Shown here: in pieces, positions 1 to 12,342 of the stretch
Layout: each line of letters opens with the position of its first letter
How positions within the stretch are numbered: position 1 is the stretch's first letter
Assembly: GCA_024741835.1 (NCBI GenBank)
Contig: JAENRP010000037.1
Coordinates: 161,530-225,529 of the forward strand
Direction of reading: 5' to 3'
DNA length: 64,000 nucleotides
From: Diplocarpon mali
Taxonomy: Eukaryota > Ascomycota > Leotiomycetes > Helotiales > Drepanopezizaceae
Translations under genes and position numbers: made by a program
The notes under the pieces: generated by a model
What the model was told of the DNA's origin: nothing
Database searches by the model: none
What the model saw: the letters and a program-made list of their open reading frames with translations, nothing else

Positions 1-1257
1 GGTTGCGTCACTAGACTTCAGGACTGGCTGATGGCAGGTATTCGACACTATCTCACTCGGTGATCACAAATTGAGTCCCGAGGTCGAAAAATATCGTATG
101 ATACCGAGAACATTTTCAGCTTTCACGCCACCGGAACTTGTCAAACCATGAATATATGAAGGTTGCAAACTCCAAGATGATACTGAGCTGGGTTTCACCA
201 CCTTATGGATTCAAATCAGATTTCGGATACTATATGATAAGTAACCTAGCTTTCACCCGCATTATGGTTGAATCGAAAGTAATTTTATCAAATAATGCCA
301 TTTCATGCTCTCTGAAGCCATGTCAGGCCTGGAGTACAACTAATTAATTCCTAATCCTTCTCAAGAAAACTACTAGCACTGCACAACTGTGGACCAGTAT
401 CATAACCGAAGCTCGTCGGGATATTCGAATACACTGAAAGAGTATCTTGAGGTTACTATTCTTGCGTAGCAATCTCAAGTACAGTCCTTTACGAATGCCG
501 CATCTAAGGTCCCCATGTAAGTTGATTGATTGTAGTATCGCGTTATGCTGCTCAGTGGCACGTTTTAAGTCGGATTCCTGGAATAATATGGGAATTTGAT
601 AAATTATGATTTCTGTTAATCTGTAAATTTGAAAATCTCTACATATAAATCAAGAGAAAAAAGATCTCTCCGTTTTTTTCGGAATTGTGTGACTCGCTCC
701 AAGTCAACAAAGCCGTGCTCGATGAAAGCATTATTTCGACTTTGGTGGAAAGAATATCGTCATATATATTGTTTCATTGAGAAATTAATCAGCATCGAGC
801 CCGCGGAGAAGGGATTTTCTCTAAGAAGAGGGAAAATATTTTAAGGGGCCGGGAAAGCATAGCTTGCATAGTAGCTTCATGTCACAAGGCAGGGAGACAT
901 CCTCATAAACCTGAAGGTGAAGAAAATCATTGTGCATAGAGATGATCAAATCCGAGTCTCTGAACTTCCTCCATTAATTTCTTTTGCTAGTGTCTTCCAC
1001 CAACGTGTCTCACGTAGACTTCCTACAAACAACTCGCACGGAGATCTCCCACCAATATTTGTCGCCGACTTTGAAACTACCAGACACCTAGTGTATTTCC
1101 AGAAACACCATATTGAGATCAATTCCTTATCAAGACGTCCGAATCATCCTGACTGATACTCGGTATCTGTCAATTGCCTGGTGCCTATCATTGACACCAA
1201 CTTAATCCACCAACAAGAATTACTAGAGTGCGACCGGCCCCGTGGCAACTCGACCGA
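1..1257. other. No gene recognised
   Basis: AT-rich sequence with only short open frames. A plus-strand frame at 917-1156 faintly resembles the back half of a 2EXR domain, but not enough to call. Confidence 0.5.
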
Positions 1258-1822
1258 ATGGCAGGCCACAAGAAAAAGGAAAAGATATACACCGTGATTA
1301 CTAAGGGCGCCTTCGTCTTATTTCCTGGGCTTCCGATTGAGCTCCGTCTGATGATCTTCGGCCTCTTCAAGCCTGCACCCCAACTCATTGCGATTGCCAG
1401 AGTTTCTCGTGAGGCAGACAAAACTTCTCAAACTAATTTCTTTTCCCAGGCTGTCTAAAGTGTGCTGCCCCTGCTACAAATCAATACTGAGTCGAAAAAG
1501 ATTGCCGAAAATGATTGTGAACTGGCCCTCTCTCCCAACCTAGGCGCCAACCCTCTCTACGTCAACTTCAAGACCCATGCTCTGTTTGACGACGGAGAGA
1601 AAGCATTTAAAGGATTTCTCAGCGTTAAGAGAGATGCATCTAGCCGCGCATAACGCGATAACGAGACACATAGAGGAGAAGCTTCTGGTTCTTGTTCCAC
1701 ACGAGTTTCATTGCGACTTCGAGTCTTTAGGCTGGCTGAACCCCTGTGGAGCACCGAAGCATTTTGTTTTTGTCCGTCATTTAGGCGAAGTCAAAAACAC
1801 GGATTCCAAGCTTATCGCGTAG
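1258..1822 (+). pseudogene. Broken 2EXR-domain gene
   Basis: The start at 1258 opens a frame with the 2EXR signature FPGLPIELRLMIF near residue 22. A TAA at 1456 then interrupts it, and the same frame resumes with the second half of the domain (LLQINTESKKIA, then NPLYVNFKTHALFDD). Near 1630 the related reading moves to another frame and ends at 1822. An intron with branch sequence ACTAAT and acceptor TTTTCCCAG (end 1449) is likely, but neither donor I tested (1402 and 1409) restores the frame. At least one stop or frameshift therefore remains. It is the first member of the tandem 2EXR family. Function of the family is unknown. A sequencing error is an alternative to true decay. Confidence 0.6.
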
Positions 1823-2880
1823 ATGGAAAAGCTTTGCAAAACCGCGAAGGCCGAAAATTTGACCGAAGATCATGGTGCCCTGATGCCCACCACAATTGCT
1901 GAGGGTTCGACTTATAGGGAATTTCAAATAAAGATGGTAAGCTGAGAGAAAAATGCGGCATGTGATATGTTACTTTGTTGACAGTAACAGATTGGCCTCG
2001 TCTGCCGTCCACTTTCACCTCTTCCTAAGAATCCGATTCTGCCAAAGCCCAAAATTAAGAGATTTGTTGTCCGAAAGGCCAGGAATGCCAAAGGCACCAT
2101 CCAGCCTTCTCGCAGAACGTCAAGAATTCGTCAGAGATCCTCAAAATCTATTGATAAGAAGAAACAGTTTCAAAGACGTATACATTAGAATTTCCATCGC
2201 AGAGAAATCAACTATGGGCGATGGGTTAGGAAAACTATGCTGATCTAAGATATCTATAGTACTGAGGTAACTGCGTTTCCATATGCTTCCCCAGAGTCCA
2301 TTACATTGCTTTAAGGTGATAACTGGAGACAATTTTTGATACGCATCTTGAAGGAGAATATACTTATCGAAGCAACTTTGAACACACTTTCACGAGTGAA
2401 ACATGAGCATCCTAAACACCTAAAGTAGATTTATTGTTGAAACTAGCTTGGTTTTCAGGTATGAAAGAAACTCTGAGGATGAGATAAATGGAAGGAACAA
2501 AAGCACCTGGTCCACATTTTACTTCGGCCCGCCCACTTGATCCTTAATTCATCACCCTCCATAACCCATATGTACTTCTTGGGTCGCGACGAAAACTGCA
2601 CCCGTGATAACACCCAAAAGCCTTTAGAGAAAGATTGCGACACCATGATCCTCAACATTCCTAATCATTCAGGACATCTCCATCCTAAATACTCGCTGCA
2701 GAGAGCCACAAGCGACGACTATATCCTTTCGACCAAGGGTCTTCACCAAGTGCAAAAATCTCTCTCTTAAGCTCCGCCTTGTAGTTTGAGATTTGAGTGT
2801 GCTTGATCCGTAGATCTTAGCCCTCATAAACGCATCACTTCCTATCGGCTGGGAAGAATCCATACAAGACAGGCTCAGCA
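1823..2880. other. No gene recognised
   Basis: Only short open frames without recognisable domains were seen. Confidence 0.45.
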
Positions 2881-3021
2881 TCCGGTTCCTACAACATCCT
2901 GTCGATACCAAAAGTCTACCAAGAGTCGCGGGAGACTGCTCAGGTCTCTTACGACCTTTCTCTGATCTGGCAATTGAGAGGCAATCTCGTCTATTCTGGT
3001 CACGCCAGAGACGACTTATAA
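2881..3021 (+). pseudogene. Possible 2EXR gene fragment
   Basis: One frame reads IPKVYQESRETAQVSYDLSL and then RGNLVYSGHARDD before a stop. This matches the layout of the 2EXR centre in the neighbouring genes: (I/V)P.(V/L)..(E)SR..A, then a short aromatic block with 'VYF'. The FPxLPxELR half is not present upstream in any frame I could follow. It sits in the same orientation as the other family members, which supports a relic. The match is short and could be chance. Confidence 0.3.
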
Positions 3022-4458
3022 TTGGAAGGAACAGCTGCTGCGGATTCTTTTCTCTCTAAGAAAATCATTATTAGCGACAAAATTTTATCTGCAAATGGTT
3101 TGGATCTCATTTATTTAAAGAAAGATATCCTTGCTGTTAAATTCAGGCGTGATTTTAGGCTTCTAATCGATTCTTTGCTACCAAGTTTGTGCAACCAAAA
3201 TATGTGGCATAGCTTGGCTTGAGCCACGGTGGTCTGACTGTCTTTTGGATACATCTACATTATTGATTTCAAACATGTGGTCAATCTATAAAGCCCGTGA
3301 ACTTGTTACATCTATTGAGGTCTGACGGGTTGTCCACAACCGCAGGCGATGAGATTGGAGCAATTTCAATGCAAGCAGGTTTGAATTTACAAACTCGGAA
3401 CAATAGAACTAGGATTTCATAATATCTCTTTGGACGACCTCAACAGCCCCCCGAGAACATTTACAACGGCAAGCGAACCAGGAACCCCGAGATATGGGAA
3501 AATATATTTCGGGCATTGAACTGCGATGCACGTCTGCCTCAATGACCCATAAATGACTATCATTCACATCTGGGTATCAGAGAAGATATGAAGGAAGAAG
3601 AAATCCTGCTATCTTGAAATAAGGAACGGTGATTCCAAGGGTGAAGAGGTATTCGGATTTTGTTTGACGGGAAATGGAACATGATATAGTGATGTATGTG
3701 TATCTGGAGCCGGGGGTAGTGGCATTCTTGAACACTATATGAATTCTCAAAACTAACTAATAATGTTTTCCTCCTGTTTCTTGACTGTTAATAAATCTGG
3801 TTGAGAACACCGGCTCCGGGCTAAGATGATCTAATGTCTGGAGGTTTTACATGGTCTTGATACTATGAAATTTAATAGCAAATGGATAGGACGCAAGAAT
3901 TTAGAGACTTATGAGTTTGGATAAGGGTTATTATCTCCAACATTATTGATTTATTATACAGTCGAATCTGAATTAAGTCCAGTAAAGCGCTGCATACTGT
4001 AGCTATAGTGGTCAACCTTATCAGGGGTTGGTTTCATCGAATAAAAGAGTACAAAAGTCTTACAGAAATAATATACCTTCAATATCTGATTTGAAAATGT
4101 TTGGAATATCTGCTGAGGGCTTAAAGCTTATATAATTGGAGGGTTTGAAGTGGCACTAGGCCCTGTCAAGCAACATAAGTCAACAAATAGTCTCGCTTAA
4201 TTTGAAGCTAAAAAGCCCCACTTCCTAACTCGAACTTCCTTATGCCTTGCACCTCTCATAATTTCACTTCAGCTTCCCACGACCACAAATAGAAATTTGA
4301 GAAGCTCCAGTTACCGGCGTGATCCCGTCAAATATTTTGGCACGTCTCTCATCTTACCGTACCCAAGTCTCCAGTTCTAGGAGACAAAATCGCGTCTTGG
4401 GGCGTCTCAGGAGATCGCGTACAATAACCTCTACAAGAACGTCGTAAAGGCGGAGACC
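3022..4458. other. No gene recognised
   Basis: No coding signal was found. The stretch is AT-rich with frequent stops in all frames. Confidence 0.5.
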
Positions 4459-5576
4459 ATGAGGAGAAAATCGAGAAAGATCGTCCGGTTCAAGAAGAAG
4501 CCTGAAGGCAGAGTTTTCACGCTCTTCCCCAAGCTGCCATGTACGTATTTTCCAGTTTGGGCTTCCAGTTTCAGTCTCGAGAATTCCATACCCAGTAAAT
4601 CTTAACTTTGCTAACCTTGATAGTGGAGCTGAGAATGATGGTGCTAGAGACTGCTGTGTCGGAACTAGCACCTAGGATAGTCAGCGTATTCGACCCCACG
4701 CCCAAGAAAGTAGCCTTTACGACCAGCAGCCCCTGCAAACCAGTAGCCTCTTACGCAATACCCGCTCTCCTACACACATACTCGGAGTCTCGGAGAATTG
4801 CGAAGAAGACTTATGATGCTGTCTTCTCCACGAACTTGAGAGGAGCCCCTGTCTACTTCAACTTCTCTCAGGATATCTTGCTCTTCGACGATTACCAGGC
4901 GATGATGTGGTTCTTCAGCTTTATCGACGAGGTTGGGGCTACCACGAAGCGCATTCTCAGCGGTACTGTTGTTGAAAAGAAGATTCCTGTAATTGGTATA
5001 TTGAACGCTAAGTGGGAGCACTTGGTAATTTCAAACAATCTGGCTGAGAACATGTTCCGCATCTCAAAGGAAATCATTCTCCTTCGTCAAGATAGAGTCC
5101 GCAATTCTTTCGAGCTATTCTACCGCGACTGGTGTGTTCGTTTTCAATTGGCTATTATGCCTATTGATCTCAAGCCAGAGTCGAAGATGCCAATTATTGG
5201 ACATAGCACAGTAAACCAAATGCGTGCAAAGTTCGTAAGCTTAGCACCTTCAATAGAACCGCGGTAGGTTTAGAGCTCATGCTAACAAAAATAAGAACAT
5301 CCCAGGGCCGAAGCCAAGAATTACCGGGCGAAAACTCAGAGTCTGGTGAGCGGAAAGAAACTGAGAATCGACTTCTGCAAAAAGGTCATATTGTCTAGGA
5401 CTTCTTATTTCCAAAAGGGTCATGGACTATCGATCTGTAACCTTGCTCTGGAGATGATATACATGTGGTATTCTTTTTCTGGCCTCATATCTTCGAATAG
5501 AGGAGTCTTTCTAAAAAGCAAATTTTTCTTGCAAACCGAAGATCTGACAAGTATTTGTGCAACTGTCTATTCGTGA
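4459..5576 (+). CDS. 2EXR domain-containing protein
   Basis: Proposed exons are 4459-4540, 4624-5263 and 5306-5576. Intron 1 has donor GTACGT, branch CTAAC and acceptor GATAG, and it splits the proline-leucine of the signature FPKLP/LELRMMV (residues about 22-33). The second domain half follows: YAIPALLHTYSESRRIAKK and PVYFNFSQDILLFDD. The 2EXR family (Pfam 2EXR) is fungal and of unknown function; no catalytic motif, signal peptide or membrane segment is visible. Intron 2 (GTAGGT, branch GCTAAC, CCCAG) extends the frame past a stop at 5265-5267. If it is not used, the protein ends there, so the C-terminus is the least certain part. The gene is one of a same-strand tandem family. Confidence 0.75.
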
Positions 5577-6081
5577 AAGTATATCCAAAGAAAAAGGAAC
5601 TCTACTGCGGCAAGGTAAGGCTTATCTGTGCGACTGTGCGGACATATTTTGACAAGAAATAATTGCATATGATTCCGGTGTAAGACTTGAAAATATCGGG
5701 CTTGCGGAAAACGCGACGACCTTGTGAGACTTTGGAGCTGTGTATCCTTAGTCATCGCGAAGTTCGAGGTGATTTTATATACAATTTCAACATAAATTAG
5801 AGCAGTAACAGTGATCTATAAAATCACCAACATTTTTTATGTGTCTCATATTACCAAATATCTTTTGAATTAAAGGCGGAGTTTATTTGATAAATGAAAA
5901 ACTGGATAGGATACCAACTATCAGCTCTGTCCCTGAATAAGTCACAAGTGTGAAGCCGCTTAAAGCTTGCCGCCTCGTGACTTTTGGCAGCTGACGATAT
6001 TGTCACCCTCCAAATTCTCTCCACCGAATTTTCTTTCCGAGAAACACCCATTCGTACTGCAACGCCAAAAACCACCTAAAA
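5577..6081. other. Intergenic, no gene recognised
   Basis: AT-rich spacer between two 2EXR genes. No recognisable coding or RNA feature. Confidence 0.5.
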
Positions 6082-6978
6082 ATGGCGAAATATCGTCGCG
6101 GAAAGAAAAACTCGACCCCGAAGGCCCCCCCAGCAGCGCCAGAGTTCAAACTGTTCCCAACGCTGCCCTTGGAGCTGCGTGAGATGATCTGGAAGTTCGC
6201 TGATGCGGGACCCAAGATCGTTACCATATATACAAAGGAGAGAGGCGCGGAAGATGCGCTGGTCACTGAAAACGTCCTAGTCGCAGCGTCGTATAGTGAG
6301 TGGTGACTTGGATCTACTCGGTTGTATCTGTTTTGTTATTATTTATCAGCTCAGTGGTCTCACGCTATGTGTATTCTGGTTATTATAAGATTTCTCGCGG
6401 GCTGAATGCTAATTTTTGGGTTTTATTCAGAGATCCCAGAAGTTCTACACACAAACCGCGAGGCTCGCCGAGTTGCAAAAGGTGTTATCGATTATGCCTT
6501 TGGAAAGAACCTTGGCAACCCGGTATACTTTGATTGGTCTCGGGATGCTCTGGTCTTTAGAACTTGGGGGGCTATGGCCCATTTCTACCAGCTCAGTTGC
6601 CTCGATCCTTCATTCAACCCCAACCCCTTACAAGGAATGCCATCACTATTTGACAGAATTTCGGCCGGTGTGCCGCTGGAAAGAAAACTCTTTGTCGTTG
6701 GTATCTTCCTAGCCGGTTTCAACAACTTTTCTGTCGCCGCTTTCTTGCGTCCAGACTTCTCGGAAGTTCTGGGCGGGCCCGAGCATATGATATTCGCTCG
6801 TGAAGGAAACGGGCATAGATCTAGACACAGCCCCTTGATCAAAGCTCTCAAACAATTCTGGGACTTAGACCTTGGTTTTCTGGGAGACCCAGCCGATGAC
6901 GCAGACCAAAGAAGTTACAATCTTCCAGAATTATCTTCCTTCACGATGAAGCAATTGCAAAAGAAATTGGTTAGTTAA
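6082..6978 (+). CDS. 2EXR domain-containing protein
   Basis: Two exons, 6082-6295 and 6431-6978, encode 253 residues. After a lysine-rich start, the 2EXR signature FKLFPTLPLELREMIWKFAD lies near residues 23-42. The intron has donor GTGAGT and acceptor TTATTCAG. It falls in the middle of the domain, just before IPEVLHTNREARRVAKG and PVYFDWSRDALVF. The remainder contains no known motif. The start at 6082 is an ATG giving a compact N-terminus typical of this family. Function is unknown. The intron position differs from that in the 4459 gene, although both sit at landmark points of the same domain. Confidence 0.85.
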
Positions 6979-8403
6979 ATCCTATCGAGGATTAATTAGT
7001 TCTTTTTAATGGCTTTTCTCAAGAAGTGTAAGCTAACAGAAAAAGGAGCAACTTTTTCTTCCTGAGTCTTCCAGTGTCGATCATACAGGTCCGCCTCGTC
7101 GCTCAGCGCGCATTCAGCGATCTTGAACATAAAATTCTTATGACCCAAGTGCCTCAACGTAGCTGGAGGGGGAGGAGACGGGGGTTCTATCTGTTCATGG
7201 CTTTCTCTTAATAAATTTCTACCTTCACGCCTAATCGGAACGATCTGCTTGCGGAGGCTTCTGATCAATTTAACTGTAGGGCTTCAGATGTTTGATGATT
7301 GACTATACGCATGCAAAGTTCTACAGCGCTTTTGTCTTGAGAAGTTACTCGCTACCATGAATATGGAACAGAAGCAGTAAAATACTCAAGATTTTAATCG
7401 CAAGAGATTCAGAGTCGGGAACGTATACAATCAAAATTGAAGATAGAAATTAGGAAGAGGTTGAATGCCTTAGCCTCATAATTCCTCCAAAGCTCAAAAC
7501 GAAATCGATCGCTCAACCATCACTTTCGTCAAGCTGCATTAAGGGCAAAGCTTCCTCCAGCTCATGATGAGCGCGCAAAATATGTGTTAAACTAGGGAAG
7601 ATGGATCTGGAATCTGACAGATGATAAGAGTCTGGTGGATATCTTGCAGAAAGCGCTACTGGGAATCTCCTAGTGCATCCACATATGACTGGATTTTAGC
7701 GGTACAATCTGCAAGCGCACCAGGAGAATCTTGAGTAACGCAAAGGTGTTTTGAAAATTCTTGCAATACTGAAAATTCAGTGAATAACTCTGAAAATGTA
7801 TTCCTTTGCTGTGCCGGTTTGTACCTCCGCTTCATGCCTGAGCTAGCGGACTATATCAGCTCACCCCATCGACCTGGGCGCTAGTTTGGCTTGAAAGCTC
7901 TTGCAACTGTTCGAGATTTGAAGGAATGAATTTCAAAATCCATCAACCTGCCAATACTTATTTTCTAGTGGATACCAGTGGTACTCAGGCTCGCCGATTT
8001 ACATGCAGATACGTACATAGGTCACAGAAACATGCCGCCCACCCATAGAACTTACCTTGCGAATAACCCATGCGAAGATAGTCAGTTCAAATATCTATTG
8101 TATTGCTCTTGGTGGAGATATAAGTGGGCTTCGGGCTCTTCATAGCATTTTAGGTCTCGAAGAAATCTCTAGTTCGGTAAGTATCACGTGACTAAGTAAA
8201 CAAAAACATTGTCGTCGACTAAAAATTCTGGAAGATTCACCTTACGGAGCACAATAGCAACGCGACTCCCCGCTAGCTAAGCTCGAGTAACAATAGCATT
8301 TATTTTACTGCTGTAAAGTCATCACTTCTATTTCTATCCCAACGTTCATGCTCGGGAGCCGGAACCAACAATTCCTGCTCTGCGCATTGTTGGCCCCGAA
8401 AAC
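6979..8403. other. No gene recognised
   Basis: AT-rich stretch with only short open frames. A TCACGTGA palindrome occurs at about 8185. No gene could be supported. Confidence 0.5.
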
Positions 8404-9897
8404 ATGAATCCGCAGAGCTATTTTACGAGACTCCAAGCATTTGGCGTATAATTATCCTCTGCCTCTATTTCTAATGCAGTCGCTAACTGTATGCAGGTCA
8501 ACATCCAATCTCAACCCAATCAGTCTCACCGCGGCCCAGCTCCACGCACCGCAATTCCGGGCGCTTCAAATTCAGCTCAAAAGGCACCCGGTAAGCCCGC
8601 TACTAAGAGAGCTAAGAGTTGCCAGCCCAAGCGAATTCGAAATCAGCACAATTCCGATGATCTTACTTCCAACAGTGGACCTCGCAATGAAACAGTGCAA
8701 GACGCTGCCGGACCAGCCGTGAAGGGAACATGCAGTAAGAATGGTGGCGGATCGAATACAAATGGAGGAAATACTAAAAGAAAAGCGATTGATGAAGAGA
8801 ATATGTGCGGGGGTCAAGAAGGTGATGGAGACGACGATGAAAACGCTGCAGACACCGAAGACGAAGACGAATTCGCCATCCCTCCCACCAAGTTCAAGAA
8901 GTTCCGCAAGCTCCCCCTCGAGATCAGACGTATGATCTGGTATCTTATTCTTCCAGAGCCTCAAGTCATCAAGATTACTGGCAACGGCTACCTGCGCCAC
9001 TTGACTCGGGGTGGTATCACCACTCAGACTTGGATCAACCGGCCGCAAGCCAACTATAAAGTCCCCTATATGCTCAGCATCTGCAAGGAGTCTCGAAAGG
9101 AAGTCATCGTGCACCACCGTCCTTGCTTCAAGGCCAACTTCGGTGGTATCCCTATCTTCTTCAACGCCAAGCAGGACCTGCTGCACTTCCAAAGCACCGA
9201 TGCCCTCATCCACTTCTACGGTGGCTCGCTCCCCAACTACGTGAAAGAAGATCTCACCAACGGCTATCGCTACAACATGCGAGACATGCATACCGTCGTC
9301 GAGCAAATCGCTATTGGTCGCGTCCGCAACATGGAGGGTATGATTGGCGGTGTCTTGAATCAGATGAGTGCCCTCAGAAGTGCCGTCATCGAGGACCTCA
9401 ACATGCGCCGGGACGGAGCGAATATCATTATGGACTTCACACAAGGCATCGAAGATCTGGCATTGGGCTGGAAGGACTATACTGTTCGCCGCCATCCAAA
9501 AAGAGGAGTAGACTTCAAGTTGATCGATCACCCAAGCTTTGAGACGTTGATAAACCAGTGGAATGTTGGTATTCCAGCATTCCATAAGTGCAACAAGAGA
9601 CTAAAATATGCGCAGGGAAGCATTTTCGCCGATGAAGAGTTGAAGCCAGAGACTGAAGCTATGACATCGGGAGGAAGTGGCAGCTCGGTCGATGCTGGTA
9701 CTGGTGGTGCTGTTGGTTCTGGTTCTGGTACTACTGCAAACCGGAATACCGCCGCTGTTACTACGGCCACGCAAGCACCTTTCCAAGTCCCTTCTCAACA
9801 ACCGGCTCTTAGATTTCCAACCCCGATTAACCCATTCCCTCGTCATATGAATTCGAGCTGTAGAATCCCGTTTGGAACCGCGAACAATGACTCATGA
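8404..9897 (+). CDS. 2EXR domain protein with long acidic N-terminus
   Basis: This is the largest family member here. A likely first exon 8404-8445 joins 8497-9897 through a 51-base intron (GTATAA, branch GCTAAC, TATGCAG) in phase 0. The alternative start is an in-frame ATG at 8491, which gives 468 residues. The N-terminal ~140 residues are low-complexity, with an acidic Asp/Glu run just before the signature FKKFRKLPLEIRRMIWYLIL. The second half of the domain reads YMLSICKESRKEV and IPIFFNAKQDLLHF. After about residue 400 comes a Gly/Ser/Thr-rich tail. Codons are GC-richer than in the other 2EXR copies, which suggests coding constraint or a different age. Role unknown. Confidence 0.85.
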
Positions 9898-11937
9898 ATG
9901 GGCCTTACCTACTCCTAGATACGCACCAGCAAGCATTGCTTCTTCGAAAGGATTCACAAGTTCAACGTCAAGTTACTTTATAGTCTCGGGGCAACTAGGT
10001 TTGGCGAAGCTTCTGCATCAGGTCTAAGTTGGGAAAGGCTCGCTGTCTACCCTGCCGGATGTTTTTTTTCATTTGAGGTGATTGGTTGAAATAAGAATGG
10101 CGTTAAGTGCATGTTGATCTGTTATTTTGTTTCTCAAGTACGCTTATTTTGATAGCAATAAAAGTTATTTGGTGTGATCTAGTATGTACTCTTGCATGTG
10201 AAGAAAGCATACGTGGAGAACTAGAATTCGATTCTTCTCATGCTCTATCCTATAGATACTTCATATCAGTGCAGAAGACAGCGATTAATTTACATTATAG
10301 AAGGTTATAATATACAATATAATTACAAGACCACACGGCTTCAAAGTCGATAAGCCTGATAAAAATGATTTTACCTTATATTGCCCAGCAAGTCTAGGAA
10401 CGGTTCATGCAGGCTCTCTCATTCTTGGATGCACTATCGAGCGACTCAAACGAAATACCAATCTCATCGCTGTTGAGCAGATATATATATTTGTGGAGCG
10501 GATTGGGTGCCATGCCTGGTATCTTAACGTATAGCAAATAATTTATTTCAATACACATGCAGAATTTTGCAGGGCTAAAGTTCGTTTCGATGGCTCAGTA
10601 ACAAATTTAATCGCAAGTAGACGACGAGTAGAAGAAATGACGGGCTAAGAGTATATGCGCTGAGCTCACTGCATACAAATAGGGGAAGCTCAGGGCCAAT
10701 GGTCTATCGATGTTAGTAAACTCGTAACGACGACACTCTAGGCGCTCTACGGGTCTGGGCGCCGAGATCTTCTGTTTTATTTCCGAAACTCTTTTTGAGG
10801 AAATGCTTGATGCTCTAAGAGAGACGGAGTCGAGAGAGCAGGGCATATTAATACAGCAGGGTTACTGCTTTCTTATTCCAAATCAGAAGAGCGGTTTTTT
10901 CCCCTTTATTTTGACTTAAGATGAGTTTTTTCAAAATCATCAAATGAGAAAAGTTTTTTTTCGGCTCAGCTTATTGGACATAAAGCGCTCTCATTGTTAG
11001 GTTGAAAACTTGCGGTCTGAGTTAGAACCCAGATCCACATGCGTCACATAATGATATACACCCGCCTTCTGCTCTGGAAACCGGATAATTAAGTATAAAG
11101 TTGTGATATATCTGTCTAGTCAAGTCAGAAAATTTAAAGCTGTAGCATCAACTCTTTCCGGCGATTAAAGATGGAGGGTAATAGTGGTATTTACTTTTCG
11201 CTCAGTAGCGTAGACGCTAATTTGTGCGCCCTCTTAGTATCAACGACCCTGCCCCATACCATAGAGTCTTCTCACAGCCTGTTTTGATTTTGTGATTGAT
11301 AGTACCTATAAAAGGCAACTCGGGCTATCGAAGATCTGACTATAGCATGTCCAGCTTGACTTGCTTCTCTTTGCGAAAATACCGGTGTTACTGTAAAGAA
11401 TGTGGCGAAACCGCATCTCAACTAAATTCAAGCACAGCTCAGGGCTCCCAATCCATGAACATCAAAACAACAACATTGAAGATCAAAGGCATCCTTGTTG
11501 ACAACTACCGCCATAATTCCGAGAATTTGCGACGTCGAGTAGCTTGGCTTTCGTCTTCTAGTTCCAAAATTTTCCCTTACGCACCTGCATTATTTTTCCG
11601 ATCTTAATTTATGAAATTAAAAGTAAATCATCATGTAACGAAATCTTCGTGGCTTTAACCTCAATGCAGTTGTTGTACTTGCGGCACTAAATAAGCGAAA
11701 AATTAGTCCAAGGAGTAAACAAATACGCTATGTCCAACTTGGTTCGACCTCGAGAGATACCACAAGTACATAAGAGCAAAATTAAGAGATTATCACTGCA
11801 AAATCAAAGCTGATAATAAAAATGACATTTGTTATATATGCTACATATTGTCAGAAGGAGCGACAGTGAATGCTGCTCCTAAAGAAATCGAAAATTTCCT
11901 ATTAACTGACGTGTTTCTCACCGCCTCGACTATTATA
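9898..11937. other. No gene recognised
   Basis: About 2 kb of AT-rich DNA. Short frames at 10607-10846 (minus) and 11296-11607 (plus) have no recognisable content. Confidence 0.5.
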
Positions 11938-12240
11938 AGAGGGAGCAGGAACAACATAAGAATAGGCCTAAGGGAAGACCAAAGACAAGAGGGAGGAAGC
12001 ACCACAAGCGGGCTCTCCGAAGACAAGAACTAGGACAATTCACTAGTTGGGGGTAGAATAGGTAGTTGGCATTGCGCGCTGTCTCTAAGTACAACAGTAG
12101 TCCTATATATACCCCTTTCTTGGTCCTCATCCGACCATATGACCCTATCACGTGACTTATATCACGTGACTCATCCTTCGACTCTCTATCCCGTGACTCC
12201 TCGACTGTCACGTGACAGTCACGTGACTCCTTTTCTTCTA
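11938..12240 (+). mobile_element. Retroelement remnant sharing sequence with 63.58 kb
   Basis: From about 11938 the sequence closely matches 63582 onward. The shared blocks include AAGAATAGGCCTAAGGGAAG, then ACCACAAGCGGGCTCTC, and after a less similar stretch GCGCTGTCTCTA. At 63.58 kb this segment lies at the end of a decayed copia-like element, at the boundary with a putative long terminal repeat. This copy keeps more C and G and looks less RIP-mutated. No internal element genes are visible next to it, so it is a fragment or a solo terminal piece. Limits are approximate. Confidence 0.6.
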
Positions 12241-12342
12241 GGTCTCTACACTATAAGGTTCTCGGTGCTCTTCGAATCCAATCAGTTAAGATCAGCAGCC
12301 TTATTCTGCAAGTTGAACGTGGAGGCCGTGCTGTTCACGTGA
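12148..12342. promoter_or_regulatory. Cluster of TCACGTGA palindromes
   Basis: Five perfect TCACGTGA octamers occur at 12148, 12162, 12208, 12219 and 12335, with a near copy (CCCGTGAC) at about 12190. CACGTG is the E-box bound by basic helix-loop-helix factors in fungi. The cluster overlaps the end of the retroelement remnant, so it may be promoter sequence of that element rather than a control region for the 2EXR gene at 12749. Binding is inferred only from the motif. Confidence 0.4.

Noticed and set aside
917..1156. 79-codon frame with a back-half 2EXR feel
   Set aside because: No FPxLPxELR part and no clear (I/V)P..LHT block. The resemblance rests on a few aromatic residues.
8572..9585. 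Long minus-strand open frame of 337 codons
   Set aside because: It is the antisense shadow of the GC-rich 2EXR gene at 8404-9897, with no domain of its own.
12261..12290. TTCGAATCC resembling a tRNA T-loop
   Set aside because: No acceptor stem, D arm or anticodon arm could be paired around it.
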